Notes: generated by a model from the letters alone, not told the origin. A stretch of DNA of 64,000 bases from Lycorma delicatula (GCF_047948215.1 NC_134460.1:124137324-124201323), one strand, 5' to 3'. Positions 47,703 through 60,099 are shown, counted from the first letter of the stretch. A program made the numbers and translations.

Positions 47703-49397
47703 ATCCTACTTTGTTTATTTAGATACTATTTGTGGCCTAATGCTAAAATATCTACCAAATCTGAAAGTTTTTCTTCACCTATTTCACTTCATTTCTCGTT
47801 CGTTTCTGTCGTTCTTTTTTTTCTTTTTCGCTTCTTCCTCTCGTAATTTGTTCTAATTTTCCTTCTATTTTTTCTTCTTCAATTTCCTTTTCACCTCTAC
47901 TACGTCCAGTTACTTTTCCATCATACTGTTCTCTTTCACTTTTCTTCTTTTCCCTCTACTTCTATTTCTTATTCTCCTTTTTTCTCTCCTCCTCCTTATT
48001 ATTTTCTTTTTCTTTCCCTTTCCCTATTTTTTTACTTCACCTCAGATTTTCCTTGTTGCTCCGTCCTCTTTTTTATTTTTTGTGCTAATACTGTTTACCA
48101 ATTTATTATTATACGTTAAAAAAATAATATCACCTTCATTACTACATATTCAGAATAATTACTACGGGAAAAATATTAGTACATTTAATTTTAATGATGG
48201 TGAAACTAGAGATTATGTATTTATTTATTTAAAAATATTATCAATTAAAAATCTAAAAACAAGAGATTAATAAAAATATTATTTTAAAGTAAACGTACCA
48301 TCGTTTTTTTTCACGATCAGATTTGTTATTTAATCAATCTAAAATATTTTCCTCCATTGTTTTAATCATTTATTTATAAAATTATTGTGCAAATATAATA
48401 TCATTAAAGACGATTTTTTTTTTTTTTATATTAGTGCAGCAACATTTTTTTTAATTGGATATATTTAATTTTCCTGTCCCATTTTAACACTATTATTTTA
48501 ATCATTTATTTTTAAATTTTAACTGAAATATACGCAATGGAACCATTCCTCACGACGAACAAGTACAGTAAGACTTTTTTTTTTATTGAATACTATGCAA
48601 CTTAGACCCCCTAGGGCCCTAGAGATATAGTACTTCAAGACACACAATTAAAGAACTAACTGAACGGGTGAGTCCTGTGCCGTACTGAAGTCGGTAATCC
48701 CAGTACAGAAATGGTGAGTTAGCGTATCCCCACCACACCAGAAGCACTTAGCAAATTAAACAGGGCTTCTCCCATGAGAACAACTCCTTCTTAAGCCTCT
48801 TTTACTCGGTATTCTATTTTCATGTTATTTTTAATGGCTTTCTTACATTCAAATACCGCCACCTTCACATTTTACTTCTGCCAATGGTTTATTTTCATTC
48901 TTATGCCGTCGAATTTGATTATCATTTTTCCAGTTCTATAACGCCTAAATAGAATCGAAGAATTAAAGAAAAATTTTAATTCTCTTGAAAAAACTCTACT
49001 ACCGCTTAATCTAATCCTTTGAAAATGTTTAACATAAGATTAACAAAATGTTTTTATTTTTATTGCGTGTTTTTTTTTTTTTATAAAAAAAAGCAGAACC
49101 GATGAGCAGAACGTCGGTGTACTTATTACAATATGTTTTAACTGCAATTATGATAATTATTTTAAATTCAGTTTTGGTATAAGAAATTTTCATCAATTTA
49201 AATGTAACTAAAATTATGTAAAACCGCGTTTCGTATTTTAAAATAAAATTAAAGATATGATTAATTAATCACATTAAATTTTAAATATATTAGTTATTTA
49301 TATAAATTTGGTCGTTAGGGTTTAATTAATAGTATTATTTCAGAAATGATCAAGTTAAATTAAGGGAAAGATCAGACGTTTCATTTTAGGTATACCG
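47703..49397. other. Pyrimidine-rich then AT-rich stretch
   Basis: 47770-48065 is a degenerate C/T-rich strand (tctttttcgcttcttcctct and similar). 48575-48800 is richer in GC; on the minus strand it ends in an A-run next to aataaaaaaaaaa, so it may be an unrecognised retroelement 3' end. The rest shows nothing. Confidence 0.4.
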
Positions 49398-49480
49398 AAA
49401 TGAAACGACTAGCACTAGATAGGGAATCTTGGAGAGTTGCATCAAACCAGTCAAATGACTGAAGACAAAAAAAAACCACA
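49398..49480 (+). mobile_element. LINE 3' terminus (RTE-like)
   Basis: The plus frame reads MKRLALDRESWRVASNQSND followed by tga, then agacaaaaaaaaa. The 'DRxxWRxxxxNQS' end and the gactgaagac-A tail match the common 3' terminus of RTE-type LINEs in insects. Only the last about 80 bases remain. Confidence 0.7.
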
Positions 49481-49646
49481 GAACATTGCGGTGGGATGGG
49501 CAAAACCAGCGGTTTGAAGGCATATTGATATAAAAAATATAGAGACAAAAAACTCCCATTAACTCATTTTCTGAAACAGGACATAGCTAAAAAAGTAAAT
49601 ATGAAATAATAACTAAACTCTATTCTTTGGTTAGAAAAATATAAAA

Positions 49647-49892
49647 AAACAAATAAGTTAGAATATTTTCTAATACAAATCATTAGGTCAACAACCAAAC
49701 AAAAGCAGAAAACTTCGACCGTTTCGTCCAAGATGTAGGTAGGATTTTGTATCAAGAATAACCACAAAATCATCAATCGTCGAGGTTTTCTGCTTTTGTT
49801 TTAGTTTTTTGTTTGTTTGGTTGTTGACCTAATGAATTGCATTAGAAAATTTTCTATTAATTTGGGTAATTTTCTAACTTATTTGGTTTCTT
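49647..49892. repeat. Foldback, arms about 75-100 bp
   Basis: cattaggtcaacaaccaaac (49682-49701) pairs with gtttggttgttgacctaatg near 49817-49836. aaaagcagaaaacttcgac pairs with gtcgaggttttctgctttt near 49779-49797. Outer parts around aagttagaatattttctaat also pair. There is an insert of about 15 bases in the right arm, and the loop is about 55 bases. Confidence 0.85.
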
Positions 49893-49895
49893 TAG

Positions 49896-49921
49896 AGTAA
49901 AATGTACATGTACATTTTACT
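49896..49921. repeat. Perfect 26-bp palindrome
   Basis: agtaaaatgtaca and its complement with no loop, immediately after the foldback. Confidence 0.95.
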
Positions 49922-50295
49922 GCTATGTATCAAGTCATTTTTTGTGGAGGGGATGAATGTAAAATAAAACATTTTGGTATATTATTTAAAAAACTTCAAC
50001 TTTTATAAGGTAATTTTTTACTAAAGTGCCCCAGTAACGATGAGAAATTTTATTTCTACCAAAACACACCCACCCCTTTTTCTAATTTTTTGCAAAAATT
50101 TAATACAGTCTTTTCCCCCTTCCCGAAGGTAGCACTAATCTACCAAGTTTGAAAAAAATCGGTTAACGGAGTCCGGAGTTATAAGAACAAATGCAGGTCA
50201 ACATACATACATAAATATATATATGCATAAGCACAGAAGTACGGGACACCAATTATGTTGTTGCAAAATTTTTTTCTCTAAAAATGTGCAACAGA

Positions 50296-50326
<31 letters not shown>

Positions 50327-50427
50327 AATATTTAAAGATTTTTATTAATCTTTATTATAGTTCGTGTGAAATCCCATAGCCATTTTCGGGTTTCACTTTT
50401 AATTATTAAAAATTTCCTGTTCGATTT
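49922..50427. other. Weak dispersed-repeat trace with (AT)n
   Basis: ccaagtttgaaaaaaatcgg and gtccggagttataagaac near 50140-50185 resemble a dispersed insect repeat. (AT)n at 50299-50324. Confidence 0.4.
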
Positions 50428-50697
50428 TTTTTTGTTCTGTTCCCCTGGGCCGGCTCAACAATCAAATACTATTCAGCCCAGGGGACTGTTCTTTCGATTC
50501 TAATGAGCCTCCCCGCCTACCGGCAGTACGTCCAGCATGGCAGGTCGGCTCACCGGTTCCGGATCTTTTCCTTATTTTCATCTTACCTCTGCCTCTACCT
50601 CTACCTCTGCCTAAGGCCAGGGACACCGGGCCCGAATATGCCGTTCCCGGGCTCTGTCTCGGGCCGGGTCTCGGTCGATTTTTTCTTAAAATAACTC
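50428..50697 (-). mobile_element. R1-like LINE 3' UTR, copy E
   Basis: Plus-strand text shares tgggccggctcaacaatcaa, cagcccaggggactgttctt, gcctccccgcctaccggc, atggcaggtcggctcaccgg and ccgggctctgtctcgggccg with the other R1-like 3' UTRs. It contains an extra (cctctac)n run at 50586-50610. Opposed 80- and 63-codon frames are not genes. Confidence 0.75.
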
Positions 50698-52027
50698 CTC
50701 CCACTTCTTGTAATCTAGTTCCTTTGTTCGTATAAGCTCAGCCACGAATCTCTCTAATGTCAGCCATTCCTGTTCACCTATCAGCATATACTTTGTTGTA
50801 GTTTAAAAATTTTTTCGATTTAAAAATTTTGTTTGTTTTACATAATTTTCTCAAACATTACTAGAAGTACAGATCTTTTTTTAAATTTTTCATATCAAAA
50901 ATCATATGAAAGCTTTAAATTTACTCCTCAATTTAAATTGCAAAAATTTTAATATTTCTTCATTTTACTCTTAAAATCAGGGTAAAATGAAGAATCAGGG
51001 CGAAGAATCTTTATTGTAAAATAAAAATTCACTACATTTAAAATTTCACGATATTGTAAGACTTGTTAAATCTAATCCAGCTGATATAAATAAGTTATAT
51101 ACAATAATATATTTAAATATTTATGAATTACATATTAATATCAATAATTGTCAACATATACAATAAGGTTTTTTTTTTTATTAAGACAAAACAAATATTC
51201 ATGTTTGTTATTGATTTTTTTTTATTACTGTTGGTTAATTCGGGAAAAAAATTAAATATGCACTAAAAAATGCATATTTGTTGGGTATCCATGAATGTAT
51301 AAAAACATACAAATTATTCTTATATAAATAGTTTATATAAAATAAAAATATTTACGGTTATTTTTTATATTTAAATTATCCAATATTGTTAAGTTACAAG
51401 GGTTATTAGTATGTAAAGTATTAGTAGTATCTTCTCTTCTAGGCTGCTAAGCCCAAACTGTCAGAAGTGGTTTAACCTAACCACAAACAGGGTGATAATT
51501 TCTCCTTAATTTCTATTTCGCTAATGTCTCGCGCCACATTGTCCTTAACCCGTTAAACTCCCTTCCTCTTGTTCCGTTAATGGTCTCTGCTATTAAAATA
51601 ACGTTAAAGGCTTAAAGAAATATAGGTTATGTGTATAGGTATATTAAGCTGAGTTAAAAGGAGCATTTTTTTAGATATTTATTTATTAAAATGCAAAACA
51701 AAAAATCGATGTTAAATGTAACACTAATAGTAACACTGAAAGTTTTGTTTTTAAGTTACTAGGAAATTTTATTTATAAAAATATGTTTATTTTTTTAATA
51801 AAAATACGTAAATAATCCACACAAATATATAGATAATATTCTTCAGACATAACAGTAAAGAGTAGAAATAATAGCAATTATCAATAGTTTTCATATATAT
51901 GACATGTTTAGGAATCTTCCTCCGAAAATAATCAAAGAATAATTCCTTCATTCAACTCCTCCGATAAAGGGTTTTTGAAACATTATTCATCATAATTAAA
52001 CAAAGGAGCTTTTTTTGTAATTAAAAA
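50698..52027. other. AT-rich stretch, nothing recognised
   Basis: 51410-51600 is less AT-rich but matches nothing I know. Confidence 0.45.
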
Positions 52028-52707
52028 AATCTGATGTGGACACCACATGGCTGTCTTGTATGCCTATTAAATTACATATACACATACTTAAAAATATATA
52101 AAATTTTAATTCATTAATAATTTCTCTTTTTTTTTTCTTTGTTTTTTATTCTTATTATTGAACTATTATTTATTGTAAAAGTTTTTTTTTTACAATCGGA
52201 GATTAATAATTATTAATAATCAATATATTTAAATCAAAAAAAAAAAACAATTAAAAAAAGGAGTTGAAATCGGGTTCGAACCGATGTCCCTTCCCCTTGT
52301 AAGATGCAAATATTTCATTAATTAAACTTCTATTGGTCTATAACTCTCGACCCAATGAAAATAAGTACCACTTATGACATATCGTTGAAAAGGTTTCAAC
52401 GAGAGTTTATTAGTGCAGTAAGAAAAAGTCCAAAATCAAAAAAAAATTGAATTTTGAGCTTTTTTGGATACTTTAGGTCCAACCGATTGCAATCAAAAGG
52501 AGAGGTGCACAACTTGATGTTACAACAATCCTAAATCAAAAATTTCAACATTCTACGGCTAACCGTTTTTGAGTTATGCGAGATCATACGTACGTAAGTA
52601 CAGACATCACGCCGTAACTAGTCAAAATGGATATTTCCTTTAAAATCTGAAAACCGAAATTTTTCGCGATCACAACACTTCCTTTACTTCGTACAAGGAA
52701 ATAAAAA
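52028..52707 (-). repeat. Family A repeat, copy 7 (full length, inverted)
   Basis: The complement 3' end is tgatgtggacaccacatggc (52032-52051) and cttgtatgcctattaaatta. The B-box complement gggttcgaaccgatg is at 52271-52285, and the hairpin words at 52425-52465. Then gcacaacttgatgttacaac, acgtacgtaagtac and the head complement acttcgtacaaggaaataaa at the right end. Confidence 0.85.
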
Positions 52708-53746
52708 CTACATTGGACATATCTTGCTCGATGTCATGTAAAAATATTTTTTTAAAATCAGGGCATCGCTGAACACTAGTGAAACAAATGACAAATCATA
52801 CTGTTACTTTGTTTTTCTTTCTTATCATAGTAACTTAGTACAGATAGAAATATTTTTACGCAAAATTTTTGTGCTTAAAATGATCTAATTAATAATTAAT
52901 TTAAACAAAGATGAATAGGTATTTCTGAAGATTAATGAATTAAAAATATCCGTAAGATATAAATTAAATGATTGAATAGATTTAATTAAATACACATTTA
53001 CTGTGCGATAGTGACTACAGAAATTTTTAAAATATAAATAAGAAACCAGAGGAGTTGAAATTATCGTTAAATGTTCCCGATTCGACTACTGATAAAAGTG
53101 AAGTTGTATTTGGTTAGACGATTCGAATTTTTAAAAACTGAATTTAATTATGGGTGTTACTGAATTCAACTTAGTGAATTTGATTGGCATATGAATCATC
53201 ACTACAATATTATACTACTAAAAAAAACCTAATAGACTGGGTAGGAGTAAACAGTAACTATTATTAATTAATTAATTGTAAACCAATCTTAGCTGCATTC
53301 GAAAGTTTTTTTTTACCTTTCAAGACTGTACCGCATAAATTCTCTCATCTCTTTACAGGCAACTAAATTTATAATTAATCTCTTATGATGTATTATTTCC
53401 AACGTCAAGTAAGAATTAATAACAAATTTATTTTCAAAAATGATTATTATAATATACGAGTAATTAGAGTTGCTGTAGTTATAATAAAGGCTAAAATTAT
53501 TTTAGTTGTTCAATAACATAATGATACAAAAGATTAAAAATTACATCAATAAAGGAAATAGCAATAAACAAAAACAAAATACAATTAAACAAAGTAAAAG
53601 TGTATTAATAATTGACAAAATGCAACCTAAACTATATGTTTTACTATCCATCCTCTATTTTCAAATCCGCACAGAGTCAACCATTGTAATCAGTATAATT
53701 ACAATAGTAATTGTGAATACCAAGATTATATTAATATTTATTATAT
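52708..53746. other. AT-rich stretch, nothing recognised
   Basis: The 81-codon frame at 53506-53751 (Ile/Lys/Asn-rich) is unrecognised and runs into the Helitron-like end. Confidence 0.45.
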
Positions 53747-54173
53747 ACTAGCATACCCGGCAATGCTTCGCTATTGTTAGATTTGAGTATAAATATAGAT
53801 TAAATAAACACAATTGAAAGTTTCATAAAACATTAAAAAACTCTACATTACAAAATTTAACCTTTCACTTTATAAGTCAGAATGTAAATAAATCTAATGA
53901 CAAAACGACACTACATATCGGATTTAATTCAAATTACTCTCTAAACACAGTAGTCGTTTCAAAATACCCCTAACTTTCTTTCTACTGGTCAGATAAGAGG
54001 ATTTCAATAGCTTTAAACCTTCTCCGAACAACGGGGACCATTTCGCAAAAACCCGCACTTAAATCGGTCCTGTAGTTTTTTAGTCTACAGCGGACTGTAT
54101 ATTTGCTTGTTTTGTTAATATCTCGACACCGGCAATAGTTAATACGGGAGAGAATATATATATCTTCTCCCAT

Positions 54174-54207
<34 letters not shown>

Positions 54208-54632
54208 GAAGAAGAAAGTCTGTTTCTATATTTGTTTGTTTCTTAAATATTTCAACCCCAGCGCCACCTAGCGGGTCCATTTTTCGCAAAAATATTTCTT
54301 TTCATATAACTAATATATATTCTGAATATGATCCAACCAAATCGGACCATAAATGCAATTTTTCCAAATATCTCAACCCCAGCGCGATCTAGAGGGTTCA
54401 TTTTTTTCAGATATTTCTTTCCATGTAAGTAACACGTATCCTGAATATGAGCCAAATCGGACCTTAAACACAATTTTTTCGATATATCTCGATCCCAGCG
54501 CCACCTAGTGGGTTCAAACAAATTTAGAAACCTTCGCGGGCATGCGCACAATTCACCAAATTTTCATTGCAATCGGATGAATGGTGTAGGAATGCATACG
54601 AAACAAACAAACATTCATTTTTATATATATGA
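53747..54632 (-). mobile_element. Helitron-like element, family B copy 2
   Basis: On the minus strand it starts TCatatatataaaaatgaat (from 54632) and ends CTAGT (complement of actag at 53747-53751), with a CAAT...ATTG hairpin just before the end. 5'-TC and 3'-CTRRT with a hairpin are Helitron signatures. There is no Rep/helicase frame, so it is non-autonomous. It contains the about 118-bp tandem array listed separately. The flanking bases do not give a clean A|T insertion site, which lowers certainty. Confidence 0.55.
54118..54540. repeat. Tandem array, unit about 118 bp, about 3.5 copies
   Basis: Units are marked by atatctcgacaccggcaata (54118), cagcgccacctagcgggtcc (54259), cagcgcgatctagagggttc (54380) and cagcgccacctagtgggttc (54496), spaced 116-125 bases apart. 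Each is followed by atatttctttncat and ctgaatatgagccaa-type text. It lies inside the Helitron-like element. Confidence 0.85.
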
Positions 54633-55682
54633 CTAAGAAAAATTACTACTACATTTTATTTAAATGTAATATTTACAAAATAAAATACATTTTTTTTTTG
54701 CAGTAGAACAAAAATCTACAATCGGTTTCTCCTGGCGAAACCATAAGTAAATAATATGATGAAATTTCACATGAGAGAAATTCATCCAATGATGAACCTC
54801 TCTCCCACAAAAACAAACAATAAAAGATTAAAATAACAGTAAATATCCATAATAAGCATATTATAAAACAAACTAAGCAACAATAAACACTCATATTATA
54901 AATTCTATCATCACTGGGTTCCGTAACTTATTCAATATATGAACCGTATCCAATGCATTCAGTTCGCACGCGATCTTTTTTATCAAATAGAAGATCTTCA
55001 TGCGCATATGAACACAAGTAGATAAACGAACGAATGAAAAATTAAACACACACACATATATAAAAGGGTGTCAAAATAAAAGCAAATATAGGTAAATCCA
55101 AAGCAAGAATACGAGAAATAGTAACAGCATTAAAACAATAGCAGTAAATAAGTAGCAACAATAGAAACAAAATAGTAACAGAAACATTCCTGTAACATAA
55201 GAAACATTTCTTCATTCTCTGCCACCATTTATGCAAATTAGAATATTGTAAGCGCAAGTGTTCAGGATCTGAAAATATATACATTCTCGCACATGCTTAC
55301 TTATACTAGAATAAAGCCCCCTAAATGATATATTATTATATTCTAACATCAAGTAGTGTTAAAGATTTAAAATCTTACAACTTTAAGCGTTAAACTGATC
55401 CAAAATATTTTTTTCCCAAAGATAACTTAAATTGTAGTAATGAATAATATCGTTATGAATTCTTTTATTTTGATAATTCATAGATACATAATAAATTTTA
55501 CAAAAAAAAATCTGTTCTGTATCTAGTTTAGTTAAGTTTGGATTTTCAAAATTTAAATTATTGTAGAAAAAATCAGCATTTAAATACTCTGTCATTCTAA
55601 GAGATAGTTATATAAGCTTAGTAATTTTTAATTTTAACTTCTTATATAATTATTTATAAAGCGCACAAAAATTATATTAAGT
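54633..55682. other. AT-rich stretch, nothing recognised
   Basis: Open frames of 70-80 codons on the minus strand (54673-55595) are unrecognised. Confidence 0.45.
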
Positions 55683-56441
55683 ACTAGCAGACCAGGTAAT
55701 GCTAGATTTGAGTATATATGTATTCAGATTAAATGAACAAAATTGAAAGTTTGATATAACATTAACAAAATGAACATTACGGAACTTTACAAAATTTAAC
55801 CTTTCCCTTTTACCCTTTCTCCCTTTTAACTTTGTTCCTTTTCTCCTTTTCCCTTTCCCCCTTTCCTTTCTCTTTTTCCTTTTCCTTATTTTCCTTTTTT
55901 ATAATTTTCATTTTTACCATATTCCCTTTCCGTTTTCCCCTTTTCGTTCCCTTTCCCCGTTTCTCTTATTCCCATTTCCTCTTCCTCTTTCCCCCTGTAT
56001 TTTTCTTTTCCCTTTCTATTTCCTTTTCCCGTTTTTCCTTTCCCTGTTTTCCTCTTTCTCTTTTTTCCATTTTCCTCTTCTACCATTTTACCTTTTTAGA
56101 TTTTCCCTTTTCCAAATTTCCCTTTCTCCCTTTTCCCCGCGCGTAAATGGGTCAGTAGGTTTCTAGTCTATAGCGGACACACGTATCGGGAACATTGAAA
56201 TGGAATCATGAAATATTTAGTATAGCGTGTGTTTCGTCCAACAGATAGCGCTGTTTCTTTAAAAAAAGCATGTTTTTACCTGTCACAAGTGTGACATCTT
56301 AGGTATATAAATAATAGGTAAATAAAAACACGCACGTATTCGAATGCAACGTTGTGTCAAAATTTCAAAGCAATCAGTGAAGGAATTTCGGAGATTTAAG
56401 ATTTTGAACAAATGAACATTTACATTTTTATTTATAACAGA
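55683..56441 (-). mobile_element. Helitron-like element, family B copy 3
   Basis: Minus-strand ends: TCtgttataaataaaaatgt (56441 down; preceding base A) and CTAGT (complement at 55683-55687). The 3' hairpin is deleted (caggtaatgctag in place of caatgcttcgccattgctag). The interior holds a degenerate (CCCTTTT)n strand at 55800-56130, which gives a spurious 104-codon Phe/Ser/Pro frame. The gtctatagcggacacacgta block (56163-56182) is shared with copy 2 near 54083. Confidence 0.55.
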
Positions 56442-58307
56442 TACGAGTATACAAATAAAGTTTACAAAGTTAATACTCATCTCTTTTTTTATTAGTCATT
56501 GTTATGTTATGTTTTTTTTTTTAACAAAAGTGAGAGGTTTTATTTTAGTAAAAATTATTTTTTATTGTAAAGAATGCGTTAAAAAAAGTTTCATAAGTTA
56601 AGTCATCAATGAAAAGTCTAGTAAGACTTTTCCGAACGATTATTATTATTATTCTCAGAATTATTAATTCATTCCTAACCAAGTTATTATTTCTAAATTC
56701 TAATTACGATACATACGATAAGTTAATTAAATTGTTTATCTCGTGTTATATTGTGTTTTTTTTTTCAATTATTATAAAGATAGATTTACAACAGCAAAAA
56801 TTGAGAAAGCTTGACCAATCATTTTAAAAATCTACTGAACTGTGAAAGCCAAAAGAAAAATTTACAAAAATTTTTTTATGGTTTCCATCAAAAAATTTCA
56901 AATTTAAAAAAATTAAAAGAGAATTAATATCTTAAAATATAATAAAGACTCTGGTAAAGACTCGGTTATTGTTGAAATGTGAAAATAGCAGATGAAACAA
57001 TTATTCAAACGTTAAAAAAGTTACTTTTTCAAATTTTCGCTGAAAAGAAAATAGCTGTAACAAAATACTGTACAGAAATGCAGTCAGACAAAAGTTTTAG
57101 TTATAAAAGAGATAATTAATATAAAATAAATATTACTATAAAGTTTATTTATATTGTTATAAAGTTCAATACGTAAAAGTTTATTTTTTAACAACGAGGT
57201 ACTCGTGTGATTATTGACAGAGATATCTTTTATTAGTCTTTCTTAATAAACATTTAATTATTTTAAAACCGTAAAATAAAGTTATTTTAAACTGTTATAA
57301 ACTTTTAATTATCGTATTTATGTAAGAGGAACCCGAAGAAGGTATGAAGAGGGTGAGTTTCGGTGGAACGGATAGGCTCTTATATATAATCTGTGTTACC
57401 TAAACTCTGTGAATAGTCCAAGTTGAAAGCCAGAGATTGATTTTCACTTTGGGCTGCTCATTGCGAGGTTCTGTTATTTTTAGTTTCATTTTTTTTTTTA
57501 AATATTTCTTTACAAAATGTGATTTTTTAATATTTTCTTTATATTTTCTAACAATAGAATTGGGTATTTATTTAGCTGTAGATTTTTATTTACAATTTCT
57601 TTAATAAGTTTCTTTATTTAAGTTCTTGAGCATTTTCTAATAAAAAAATAATAATTCAGTATTTTCATTTTATTTCACTTGAATAATGATAATGTTTTAT
57701 CCAGCCTCAACTTCACAATTATTATAAACAACAAAAATTACCGCATCTTTAGCGACATAATTTGATAAAAGTTTTAGTTTCATTTTTACGCAACATCCTA
57801 GCATACACTTTATTATAATAATAATAATTTACCAACAAATAAAATATAATAATATTTTGGGTGACGCTTTTGGTTTATTTAAATATAATCTACGAATATA
57901 AGTTTTATTTAAACTTACACCATATTTGTTATAACAATATTAATTAATGTTCTTCGTAAAATGCTTTTATCTATCTGAAACATCAATTGTTGTACATTTT
58001 TATTCATACAATACCGCTTTTAATCGGTGACTTTCCCCTCCAGAATCTACTCGTACTAACGGTTTAGTCGTAGAATGACGGTTAGAACTTGCTATTCTCA
58101 GGCTTCTAGTAGAGATTTACCTACCACCAACTCGATGTTTATAAGATTTATGATCTATCTAACCTACTGTTACTCTGGTTATATTATCTTTTTTTTACTT
58201 TTTATGACAAGTTAATTTTTTTTTATGAATTTCTTATTTAGCGCCCTTATTATCCTCATGATATTATGAATAATGAATAGAAATGACACGGATTAATAAA
58301 AACATTA
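56442..58307. other. AT-rich stretch, nothing recognised
   Basis: 57320-57480 is somewhat less AT-rich but shows no frame or known repeat. Confidence 0.45.
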
Positions 58308-59279
58308 TCTACGTATATAAAAGAACATGTCCTGACTGATTCATCAACGCCCAGCAAAAGCTACTGAAAATAAATTGATGAAAATTTGTATATATGTTCT
58401 ACTTACGGTTTAAATGTACACAAAGAAAGTATTTTTTTTTAATTCCGGATTTAAAGGGTTAAAATGGATTTTGAATTTTTTTCTGAAACCTGACGTTTTT
58501 AATTTTTTGGTAGCAAATGAAGATATCAATTTGATTTTTGGTGTATGTAATTTTATGTAAATATCTAAAACCCATTTTCTAGATTTTTCGAAAATCAACC
58601 TTGACAGTGGTGAAGAAAGGAGAAAAAAATTTTAACAATGCTTACAAACTTTCCCCATATCCGACTATACTAAACGAGATATTCCCTAGATTGGAACTTC
58701 AAAATATTCTTCAGATAAATATTTAAAAGCAATTATCGGTTTTTTATTGTGATTTTTTAACGGGTGCGACGGTGAACGGCGCGGCGCCTCAACCAACACA
58801 GCCATTGTTACCGTATGTACGAAGCGACTGGGTGCACCTGCCTCCGATTACTTGACTAAATCACACAAAAATAATTTTAAAAAAAAGAAAAGAGAAACGA
58901 AGTACAGTCACTTTCTAGTAATGTTAGCCAGGTAAAGTAAGAACCGAGCAAAATACATTTTTAACCGTACGAAGTACGGGTAACCAGTTACAACTCATAT
59001 TTTTAAGATGGAGACCGACTATTTTGAAATTAAGTCTTAGATCGCTCAATTTAAGCTCTGTACTGAGTAAACTGTTACTGTAAAAAAAATTACAATACAT
59101 TGATAGTTTTTATAAATTGAACAGGCTTTCATTTTTATTTATTATTATTATTTTACATGCAATGAGTTTAATGAACACAGAGGGGTCCGGGGGCACAGTC
59201 CTGACCGATTAAACATCTTCTGACCGCGACGGGAAAAGTAACCATATAGCACGGGTGAAGCCGCGACGGGTCTGCTAGT
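58308..59279 (+). mobile_element. Helitron-like element, family D copy 1
   Basis: Starts A|TCtacgtatataaaagaac and ends gacgggtctgCTAGT (59265-59279). The interior has atcaacgcccagc, aagggttaaaatgg, cttgacagtggtgaag, tatactaaacgagatattcc, gcgcctcaaccaacacagcc and tgcacctgcctccgattac, most of which recur in copy 2 immediately downstream. No Rep/helicase frame. The Helitron assignment rests only on the ends. Confidence 0.55.
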
Positions 59280-60052
59280 ACATACTCGAATATAAAATAA
59301 CATTTGATGAGTCATTCATAATCAACACCCAGCCAAAGCTAGGTGATAAATTGATGAAAGTTTGTATACACGTACTTCTTACAGTATAAATGCATACTAA
59401 AAAATGATTTCTTGAAATTCCGAGTTTGAAGGGTTAAAATCACCATTTTAACAATGAAATTTACTACATTTTTTTTATTTTTCGGTAATAAATCAATTTG
59501 AGTTTTGGTGAGTAAAATCTTCATGTGTATATCTAAAAACAAATTTCTAGATCGTTTGAAACTTAAAGGGTTAAAATGTATTTTTGAATTTTGTTTGAAA
59601 CCAGGCTATTTGTTGTTTAATATCTCGGTAACAAATGAAGATATCAACTTGAATTTTTGTATGTGTAATTTTCATGTAAATATCTAAAAACCAATTTATA
59701 GATTTTTCGAGACTCTACCTTGAAAGCGGTGAAGATAGGTAAAACATTTGAACAATGCTTGCAAATTTTCCCAATTTCTGACTATACTAGACGAGATATT
59801 CTGTAGATTGGGACTTGCAAATATTCTTCAGATAAATATCTAAAAACAATCTTCGGGTTTTTTGGATTTCGATTTTTTTAAGGGGTGCGACAGTGTACAG
59901 CTCAGCGACTCAACCAACACAGCCACTGCTACTGTATGTGCGACGCGACTGATTGCACCTGCCTCCGGTTATTTGAATAAAAAACAATAAAAAAATAATT
60001 GACCGCAAGTAACCACACAGAGCCGGCGATGCCGCGACGGGGATGATAGTAT
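59280..60052 (+). mobile_element. Helitron-like element, family D copy 2
   Basis: Head-to-tail with copy 1. tactcgaatataaaataaca at the start matches the copy 1 start in place. It shares aatcaacacccagcc, gaagggttaaaa, gagatattctgtagattgg, cgactcaaccaacacagcca and tgcacctgcctccggttat. The end gccgcgacggggatgatagt has ATAGT where copy 1 has CTAGT, with a small cggc/gccg hairpin before it. Confidence 0.55.
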
Positions 60053-60054
60053 AT

Positions 60055-60099
60055 ATTTATATACACGAGTATATATGCTATATACTCGTGTATATAAAT
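60055..60099. repeat. Perfect 21-bp inverted repeat with 3-base loop
   Basis: The left arm starts atttatatacacgagtatat (60055-60075), the loop is tgc, and the right arm is 60079-60099. It sits directly after the end of Helitron-like copy 2. Confidence 0.95.

Noticed and set aside
50462..50704. 80-codon Arg/Gly-rich minus frame
   Set aside because: It is R1-like 3' UTR with a simple-repeat insert, not a protein.
53506..53751. 81-codon plus-strand frame
   Set aside because: Ile/Asn/Lys-rich, AT-driven, and it runs into an element end.
55832..56146. 104-codon Phe/Ser/Pro-rich frame and its opposite Lys/Glu/Gly-rich frame
   Set aside because: Artefact of the degenerate CCCTTTT-type strand inside a Helitron-like element.
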